NCBI GenBank assembly: GCA_963763495.1
Contig: CAVXOY010000021.1
Location: 179,495-243,494, forward strand
Direction of reading: 5' to 3'
DNA from: DAOUEO01 sp963763495
Lineage (GTDB): Bacteria > Chloroflexota > Dehalococcoidia > DSTF01 > JALHUB01
DNA: 64,000 nucleotides
Under the pieces are notes generated by a model, which was given only the letters and a program-made list of their open reading frames with translations, made no database searches and had not been told where the DNA came from. Every line of letters begins with the position of its first letter. The stretch's first letter is position 1. Below, piece by piece: positions 58,156 to 64,000 of this stretch. The position numbers and the translations under genes were made by a program.

Positions 58156-59482
58156 TTGAAGAAGTTTGCAGTATTCGGAGGATTAGTGGCAGTGGCCCTC
58201 CTCCTCGGCGTGGCCGGCACAGCCGTCCGCAGCGATGAGGCCCAGGCCAAGCCCACCGACATCCTCAGCATCAACCCTGAACGCACGACATCCTCGAGAT
58301 ATCGACAGCGACGGCAACCTCGGGATCTGCACGCAGTACGCCGGCAGGACGCTGGCCGCCTGGGATGTCCAACCTGGGCGACCTACTGACGGCGAGATCT
58401 CGAGGTGACGTAGACGACCTCGAGGACGCTGACGACCGCTGGACGCCAACCAGCTCAACGAGGACTGGGCGAGCTTCTGGTCCTCACCTTCGTCAGCAAC
58501 GACGACGCGCTCACGCTGGACGCCGACGAGGGTATCTGGGACTCCAACGGCACCTCCCTCGACCGATTGCACGATCATCGGTGACGAGGACTGTGACGCC
58601 GATGGCGACAAGGGCGACGGCGTTGTCGTCTGACATCCTGTTGGGCGACGGTGTCGCCGACCGCGGCGACGCCCAGGCAGTGGCCACCCAGTCCGGCGTC
58701 GACATCTTCCTGGACTACCTGGTTGTTGGTGACCCCGATGACCTCACCCTGACCGTTGTCGGCGGCGACACGATCCAGGAAGGGATGGACGCAGCCGACT
58801 GCGAGGACCTCGACTCGACCGATTTCGTTGACGAGATCGCGGCTCCTGAGGTCACCGGCCTCGTAGCCACCGTGGTTGACGACGACGGCACCGAGCTGGC
58901 CGGCATCTACGATCTACTCCGACTCCGACGACACCGACGTGGTCAACGTCACCCTGGACACCTCAGTCACCGTGGCGACCGACGCCGGCACTGTGGCGGT
59001 TGACCTGGCCTGCGGCGACGAAGTCGGCACGGCCAACGTCGAGGTCGTGGATGACTGGGACAACGATGACGACGTCGACATCACCGTCATCGGCGCTCCC
59101 GACGCCATGACCCTCACCGCCAGCCCCGCTTCCATCGCCTGCGACGGCGTGACGAGCTCGACTGTCAGCGCCGCCCTGGTCGACAGCGAGGGCAACCCGG
59201 TCGTCGACGGCACCGACGTCCGCTTCGAGGTCGTAGCACTCGGTATCTCCGACCCGATCACCGCGACGACGGTTGACGGCGCCGCCACAGAGCAAGATCA
59301 CACCCCTCTCCGGCGTCTCCGCCGGTGTAGTCGTGCTGGTCTCGGTTGAAAGCGCCGACCTTGAGGGCTCCATCCGCGTCGACTGCATCCCGCCCGCGCC
59401 CACGGTGGCTCCGCCGGTAACACCGCCGGTAACGCCGCCGGTGACTCCGCCGCGGACCGGTGATGGCGGATACCTGGACTAA
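58156..59482 (+). CDS. Ig-like secreted protein ending PPRTGDGGYLD, tandem copy 1, frameshifted
   Basis: TTG 58156 is chosen because AAGGAGG lies 8 bases upstream. Signal peptide MKKFAVFGGLVAVALLLGVA, ending DEAQAKP. First domain across several shifts: CTQYAGRTLAAWDV, LVLTFVSNDDALTLDADEG, IIGDEDCDADGDKGDG. Then DDTDVVNVTLDTSVTVATDA and a Big_1-like Ig domain (MTLTASPASIACDGVTSSTV, SAALVDSEGNPVVDGTDVRF). It ends with PVT repeats and PPRTGDGGYLD directly before the stop; there is no membrane helix. About seven shifts. Confidence 0.65.
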
Positions 59483-59528
59483 AGTAAGGCTGTCTGCCGA
59501 AAGGTAGACCAACGGTAAGCACTCTGCA

Positions 59529-59559
59529 CTGGGGGCTCTGGACTATTCAGAGCCCCCAG
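59529..59559 (+). terminator. Terminator after the second PPRTG gene
   Basis: CTGGGGGCTCTG / CAGAGCCCCCAG with loop GACTATT; exact copy of 57760-57790. Confidence 0.8.
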
Positions 59560-59616
59560 TGCTATTCTCAGCGCGAGGAGAAAAGGGATTTCTCTCCCAA
59601 TTCGTCCAAATAGCCG

Positions 59617-59645
59617 TTAACCTTTTTCCTCACCAGGCGTTATAC
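59617..59645 (+). promoter_or_regulatory. GTTAACC-type promoter, tandem copy 2
   Basis: TTAACC (59617-59622), 17 bases, TTATAC (59640-59645); the duplicated counterpart of 57849-57877. Confidence 0.55.
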
Positions 59646-59923
59646 AGACAAGTGCAGGTTTGCGCGCGGGCGCACGCGGCTATAGTTGCGTCCGTCTGGC
59701 GGTAGGCCTGCCCGCGGGAAGGATCCCCGCAGGGAGGCGGGAGAAGCAGAAAAGGAGGTGCCAGGACGAGAAGAGTTCCGCTGCGCTGATGCCTTGCCTT
59801 CGGCGTCGTCGATAGTCTCGGCCGAGGGCGACGCAGAAGCAGACGCAACAAACGTATCGGGACAAGGAAGAGAAGTTTCGCGAAGAATAGGTAAGAAGCA
59901 ACGAAACCAAGGAGGATTCTGAA

Positions 59924-61235
59924 TTGAAGAAGTTTGCAGTATTCGGAGGATTAGTGGCAGTGGCCCTCCTCCTCGGCGTGGCCGGCACAGCCGTCCGCAG
60001 CGATGAGGCCCAGGCCAAGCCCAACGACATAATCGCCCTGAACCCGTGACATCATCGACACGTTGGCCCGATCCCGGCGCAGCGTTGGGACCTGACGAAT
60101 CCCGGCAATGCTGGCCGCTTGGGACGCCAACGTCGGCGACAACGACGGCGACATTGAGGTCAGCGACTTCGAGGACCTTGACCTGGACGCCAACCAGCTT
60201 AACGAGGAGCTGGGGCGGTGACCTTGACGGTCCTTGTCTTCGTCACCAACGACGACGCCCTCACGCTGGACGCCGACGAGGGCAACTGGGACTCCAGCGG
60301 CACCTCCCTCACCGATTGCACGATCATCGGTGACGAGGACTGTGACGCCGACGGCGACAAGGGCGACGGCGTTGTCGTCGACATCCTTATGGGCGACGAC
60401 GTTGCCGACCGCGGCGACGCTCAGGCAGTGGCCACCCAGTCCGGCGTCGACATCTTCCTGGACTACGTGGTTGTCGGTGACCCCGATGAGCATCACTCTG
60501 ACCGTTGTCGGTGGCGACACGATCCAGGAGGGGATGGACGCGGCTGACTGCGAAGCCCTCGATTGGACCGATTTCGACGACGAGATCGCGGCCCCTGAGG
60601 TCACCGGCCTCGTAGCCACCGTCGTTGACGACGACGGCACCGAGCTGACCGGCATCTGGATCTACGCCGACTCCGACGACACCGACGTGGTCAACGTCAC
60701 CCTGGACCCCGTCAGTGACCGTGGATCTTGGCGATGCAGGCATTGCCGCCCTCAACTTCGCCTGCGGCGACGAAGTCGGCACGGCCAACGTCGAGGCCGT
60801 GGATGAGCTGGGACAACGATGCCGATGTTGACATCACCGTCATCGGCGCCCCCGACGCCATGACCCTCACCGCCAGCCCCGCTGCCATCGCCTGCGACGG
60901 CATGACGAGTTCGACTGTCAGCGCCGCCCTGGTCGACGACGAGGGCAACCCGGTCGTCGACGGCACCGACGTCCGCTTCGAGGTCGTAGCACTCGGTATC
61001 TCCGACCCGATCACCGACGACAACCGTTGACGGCGCCGCCAAGAGCACGATCACACCGCTCTCCGGCGTCTCCGCCGGTGTAGTCGTGCTGGTCTCGGTT
61101 GAAAGCGCCGACCTTGAGGGCTCCATCCGCGTCGACTGCATCCCGCCCGCGCCCACGGTGGCTCCGCCGGTAGCACCGCCGGTAGTTCCGCCGGTAACAC
61201 CGCCGCGGACCGGTGATGGCGGATACCTGGACTAA
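59924..61235 (+). CDS. Ig-like secreted protein ending PPRTGDGGYLD, tandem copy 2, frameshifted
   Basis: TTG 59924 with the same ribosome site and signal peptide as copy 1. Better preserved in the middle: AAWDANVGDNDGDIEVSDFE, DLDLDANQLNEEL, FVTNDDALTLDADEGNWDSS, DEDCDADGDKGDGVVVDILM, GDDVADRGDAQAVATQSGVD. Acidic DxDxD(G) loops here look calcium-binding. The Ig domain and PPRTGDGGYLD end match copy 1 closely. Four or five shifts. Differences from copy 1 are scattered, so the duplication is not brand new. Confidence 0.65.
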
Positions 61236-61280
61236 AGTAAGGCCGTCTGCCGAAAGGTAGACCAACGGTAAGCACTTTGA

Positions 61281-61313
61281 CCTGGGGGTCCTGGCTCGTC
61301 CGGGGCCCCCAGG
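61281..61313 (+). terminator. Terminator after the tandem unit
   Basis: CCTGGGGG pairs with CCCCCAGG, with further GG/CC pairs inside and CTATC trailing; a diverged version of the hairpins at 57.76 and 59.53 kb. Confidence 0.6.
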
Positions 61314-61470
61314 ACTATCAAGGGGCCAGAACGACGGTAAGCCCCGTGCAGGTTGACCCTGCGGGGGCAGACGTTACACAATTGATCTTGGCGGTGCTGT
61401 ATCTCTCCCTTTCCGTCGGGAGGGGCGGGGCCGCAGAACCTGGGGCTAACCCTTTCTTGCGAGGACCATC

Positions 61471-62316
61471 ATGAGCGACTTCGGATCTTCCCCCCAGCCA
61501 CCCGCCGGCCGGCATTCGCCCCTGAGCGCATTCCGCCAGCGTCTGGCAAACTGGTTCCTTTCCCTATCGCTGCGACAGCGACGGGCAATCGCCATCGGTG
61601 CGCCGCTTGCGGTCGTCGCCGTAGCGGCGGCCCTGGTAGTAGCGATAGTGCTCGCCACCGGCGGCGGTAACGGTGATGGGAAGGAAGTCGCAGTCAACGC
61701 CACCGCCACATCTTCCGCATCCGACGGTCAAGGAGAAGGGCTGCTGCAGGAGCAGTTGGACGAACTCAAGAAGCTGGAGCAGGAACTACTGGCCCAGCGG
61801 GGGACGCCGCAGAACGGCATCTCCGGCACCAACCCCGACGCTCCCGTGCCCGGCGGCGAAGGCGACCGACTGATAATCCCCAGCATCAGCGTCAACGCCC
61901 CCATGACTTTGCGTGTCGTGGGCGGCGACGGCGTCATGCAGAACCCGGAAGGGCCGACGGACGTCGCCTACTATGACTTTTCGGTCTTCCCCAACATGGG
62001 CGGCCGCCCCGGCGCCGGCGGCAACACCGTCATCTCCGGCCACGTCGACTACCACGACTACGGCCCAGCCGTGTTCTGGGACATCCGCAAGCTCGAGCCG
62101 GGAGCCGAGATCACCATCCACCTCCGCGACGGCTCCGAGTACAAGTACAAGGTGGAGTGGAACAGGACTGTAGACCCTGCCTCTACAGCGTGGAACGAGA
62201 TTGTGGCGGCGACCCCACAGGAGTCGGTCACGATGATCACCTGCGCCGGCACCTTCGATCCGGCTACTCGTTCCTACGATCAGAGGCGCGTGGTCTGGGC
62301 GGTGCGGGTGAGCTAG
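61471..62316 (+). CDS. Sortase 1, membrane-anchored (281 aa)
   Basis: Intact, 281 residues. Cytoplasmic N-terminus of about 40 residues, one membrane helix (41-62), an acidic coiled-coil spacer (about 90-112: QEQLDELKKLEQELLAQRG), then the sortase barrel. Catalytic marks: ISGHVDYHDYGPA (His191), ITCAGTF (Cys258) and SYDQRRVVWA (Arg272 or Arg273). The type II membrane topology and the GHVDYHD...TCxGTF pattern fit class E/F-like sortases. It should cut between Thr and Gly of a sorting motif and join the protein to the cell surface. It lies next to seven genes with PxTG-type ends. Confidence 0.85.
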   Translation: MSDFGSSPQPPAGRHSPLSAFRQRLANWFLSLSLRQRRAIAIGAPLAVVAVAAALVVAIVLATGGGNGDGKEVAVNATATSSASDGQGEGLLQEQLDELKKLEQELLAQRGTPQNGISGTNPDAPVPGGEGDRLIIPSISVNAPMTLRVVGGDGVMQNPEGPTDVAYYDFSVFPNMGGRPGAGGNTVISGHVDYHDYGPAVFWDIRKLEPGAEITIHLRDGSEYKYKVEWNRTVDPASTAWNEIVAATPQESVTMITCAGTFDPATRSYDQRRVVWAVRVS

Positions 62317-62490
62317 GCAGGGACACCTCTCAGGTTCAGCCCTTACTAGGCAAATGGCATGGATTCCAGGGGACGGCCGTTGGCTGAAGAAGACAGCGTG
62401 CCGCCGCGTCGAGCACAGCCCCTAGCCACATCCCCGAAGCTTCCCCTACAATAGATACATAAGATCAACGAACCAACGGAGCACACAGAT

Positions 62491-63213
62491 TTGAAGTTTC
62501 GTTCCGCAACCCGAACCGGGTCTGACCACCTGAGCAGACTCTCCCTGATCGTCATGGCGCTGGGCATCGGCGCCCTTATCGCCGCCGGTGTCCTTTTCAC
62601 TCTGTCGGCGACGGGGATCATCGGCAACGGCGGCCTCAAGTACAGCGGCCCGGGCACCGTGACCGGCTTCGGCTCCGTCGTCCAGACGCCCCTGCCGATC
62701 ACTCCCACGCCGCAGGCGACTCCGCCCAGCGAGGCGCCGCTCGCCACCCTCGTCATCCCCAAAGCGAAGGTCGACGCCACCATCATCACCATGGGTATAG
62801 ACGAGAACGGCGTCATGCAGTCGCCGCACAACGCCTACGACGTCGCCTGGTACGACTTCTCGGCCCGGCCGGGCTTCGGCAGCAACGCCGTCTTCTCCGG
62901 CCACGTCGACTACCACGACGTGGGACCGGCTGTGTTCTGGAATCTCCGCGACCTCGGCAAAGACGACGTTATCGAGGTGCACTTGGCGGATGGTACGGTC
63001 TACCAGTACCATGTGACAGCGCTGGAGTGTCTGCCCGTCGGGGAAGCGCCGATATCCGAGATCGTCGGCCCTACCCCCAATGAAGTGGTGACGCTCATCA
63101 CCTGCTGCGGCACCTTCAACAGCTCGACCCGGCAGTACGACAAGCGCCTGATCGTCCGCGGCGAGCGTCTCCTGCCACCGACGCCCGCTCCCGGCCTGCC
63201 TCCCCTTCAATAG
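62491..63213 (+). CDS. Sortase 2, membrane-anchored (240 aa)
   Basis: Intact, 240 residues from TTG 62491; a weak ribosome site, but the N-terminus MKFRSATRTG precedes a good membrane helix (about 18-40). The barrel has SGHVDYHDVGPA (His138), LITCCGTF (Cys205, followed by a second Cys) and QYDKRLIVRGE (Arg219). About 45% of the core looks shared with sortase 1 by eye, but the spacer is Pro/Thr rich instead of coiled coil. The adjacent double Cys is unusual. The two enzymes may serve different motif variants (APATG, PPVTG, PPRTG). Confidence 0.85.
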   Translation: MKFRSATRTGSDHLSRLSLIVMALGIGALIAAGVLFTLSATGIIGNGGLKYSGPGTVTGFGSVVQTPLPITPTPQATPPSEAPLATLVIPKAKVDATIITMGIDENGVMQSPHNAYDVAWYDFSARPGFGSNAVFSGHVDYHDVGPAVFWNLRDLGKDDVIEVHLADGTVYQYHVTALECLPVGEAPISEIVGPTPNEVVTLITCCGTFNSSTRQYDKRLIVRGERLLPPTPAPGLPPLQ

Positions 63214-63249
63214 GCCGTCTGCCTGCGGGAAAGCGCCCCCACGCTGTGC

Positions 63250-63255
63250 TATAAT
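63250..63255 (+). promoter_or_regulatory. -10 element ahead of the tRNA-Ser genes
   Basis: A consensus TATAAT, 44 bases upstream of the first tRNA. No convincing -35 lies 17 bases before it. Confidence 0.4.
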
Positions 63256-63298
63256 ACCCGCCGGGGGCAGCTCCTGCCGGGCGCTGTCCCTCCGCTAC

Positions 63299-63386
63299 GG
63301 AGAGGTGTCCGAGTGGTTTATGGTGCCGCTCTCGAAAAGCGGTGTCCCGCAAGGGACCGGGGGTTCGAATCCCTCCCTCTCCGCCA
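63299..63386 (+). tRNA. tRNA-Ser (anticodon CGA)
   Basis: Acceptor stem GGAGAGG / CCTCTCC, anticodon stem CCGCT / AGCGG with loop CTCGAAA (anticodon CGA), a long variable arm (GTGTCCCGCAAGGGACC) as in class II tRNAs, T-loop GGTTCGAATCC and an encoded CCA. Confidence 0.9.
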
Positions 63387-63453
63387 CTCACACAAACCAA
63401 CAGAGAGGCGGCGTTCCCCCGAAAGGCCGCCTGGACTATCGATACGCTGGCGC

Positions 63454-63542
<89 letters not shown>

Positions 63543-63546
63543 CTAG

Positions 63547-63572
63547 GAACGGGGCCGGTACGCGTCCCGTTC
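63547..63572 (+). terminator. Terminator after the tRNA genes
   Basis: GAACGGG pairs with CCCGTTC, 6 bases after the second tRNA, followed by a T-rich stretch. Confidence 0.55.
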
Positions 63573-63700
63573 GTTCTCACACTTCCTTCACACCTCGCTT
63601 CATCCTTTTCATAGCGGCTTCACTTTCGGCGCTTAGTCTGTGATGTTGGGGTTACGTCGTTCATCGGCACCCCGTGAAAGATGAAGGAAGGATAAGCAAG

Positions 63701-64000
63701 ATGGCAACGGCAGAGCAAGGCTAACAAGGAACTGACCATCACACGCATTTTCGATGCGCCGCGTGAGCTCGTGTGGAAGGCATGGACGGACCCGGAGCAT
63801 TGCGAAGCGCTGGTGGGGGCCGCGGGGCTACACAGTGCCTTTCTGTGAGATCGACCTCCGAGTGGGCGGCACGTCCCTCTGCTGCATGCGATCGCCCGAG
63901 GGCCGCGACTACTGGAGCACCGGCGTCTATCGCGAAATCGTTCCCCTGGAGCGGATCGTCTCCACGGACAGCTTCGCCGACGAGAAGGGCAACGTGGTCT
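63701..64000 (+). CDS. AHSA1/SRPBCC-domain protein, 5' part, frameshifted
   Basis: ATG 63701 (MATAE), 9 bases after GAAGGAT. A shift near 63718 gives KANKELTITRIFDAPRELVW, KAWTDPEH, and another near 63820 gives GYTVPFCEIDLRVGGTSLCC, MRSPEGRDYWSTGVYREIVP and LERIVSTDSFADEKGN, running out of the window. The order (RIFDAPRELVWKAWTDPEH, then a W..GVYREI) is that of the AHSA1 family of ligand-binding proteins. Ligand unknown. Confidence 0.75.

Larger units (their letters stand above)
57755..61275 (+). repeat. Tandem duplication of a 1.77-kb promoter-leader-gene unit
   Basis: The stretch from the terminator near 57760 through the promoter, a ~280-base leader and the coding region to 59520 recurs from 59525 to 61275. 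The leaders are nearly base-for-base equal, including the run AAAAGGAGGTGCCAGGACGA. The coding parts differ more than the leaders, so the leader may be under its own selection. Confidence 0.8.

Noticed and set aside
38384..61235. Many long open frames on the strand opposite the surface genes
   Set aside because: They mirror the GC-rich third codon positions of the real genes, lack ribosome sites and show Arg/Ala/Gly-rich nonsense.

Overview
The window is high-GC bacterial DNA, most likely from a Chloroflexota (Dehalococcoidia-like) genome or metagenome bin. The clues are the family mix: three acyl-CoA dehydrogenases with a crotonase, an ECF sigma factor paired with a DUF5667-type protein, cohesin-like repeats with Pro/Thr linkers, and class-E/F-like sortases without any LPXTG protein. 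The taxonomy is inferred from gene content only.

Layout. (1) 1-25.3 kb: a tailed-phage structural cluster, all on the minus strand, read from 25.2 kb down to 1: small membrane protein, helical protein, large terminase, Cys-rich HTH protein, portal / scaffold, major capsid / small structural proteins, head-tail adaptor, tail protein, holin-like protein. It is broken into three transcription units. Each is headed by a near-identical promoter (TTGAC(A/G), 17-18 bp, TAT(T/C)(A/C)T) overlapped by a LexA-like 14-bp box. Plus-strand cargo lies between the units: an arylsulfotransferase-dockerin protein, an IS3 remnant, a membrane glycosyltransferase, a beta-propeller-dockerin protein, three tandem glycosyltransferases, a spore-photoproduct-lyase-like radical SAM protein, a TcmP-like partner and a small membrane protein. 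(2) 25.3-38.2 kb: ordinary chromosomal genes (YqeK, HIT, HtpX, a fatty-acyl-CoA oxidation operon, flavin reductase, macro domain, lipoprotein, DUF72, sigma factor with DUF5667). (3) 38.3-63.2 kb: a surface-protein island. It holds a five-cohesin scaffoldin-like protein, three further cohesin-like membrane proteins, dockerin-type modules, six genes (seven domains) sharing a CLDDNPDANAG motif (a further gene with this motif lies at 9.8 kb), three Ig-like secreted proteins and two sortases. Several substrates end in a non-canonical (A/P)P-x-T-G-(S/D/E)-G motif, four of them followed by a membrane helix and Arg-rich tail. (4) 63.3-64 kb: two tRNA-Ser genes and the start of an AHSA1/SRPBCC gene.

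Working model: the island encodes a sortase-anchored, cohesin/dockerin-type cell-surface assembly. The cargo genes inside the phage cluster (dockerin-tagged sulfotransferase and propeller, lipid-linked-sugar transferases) share its vocabulary. The phage units and the photoproduct-lyase-like gene may be co-regulated by DNA damage.

Limits: many plus-strand accessory genes carry single-base frameshifts, whereas most phage and housekeeping genes do not. I give such genes as one feature spanning the reconstructed reading frame. I cannot tell sequence error from decay without reads. No database search was possible; family names come from motif recognition.
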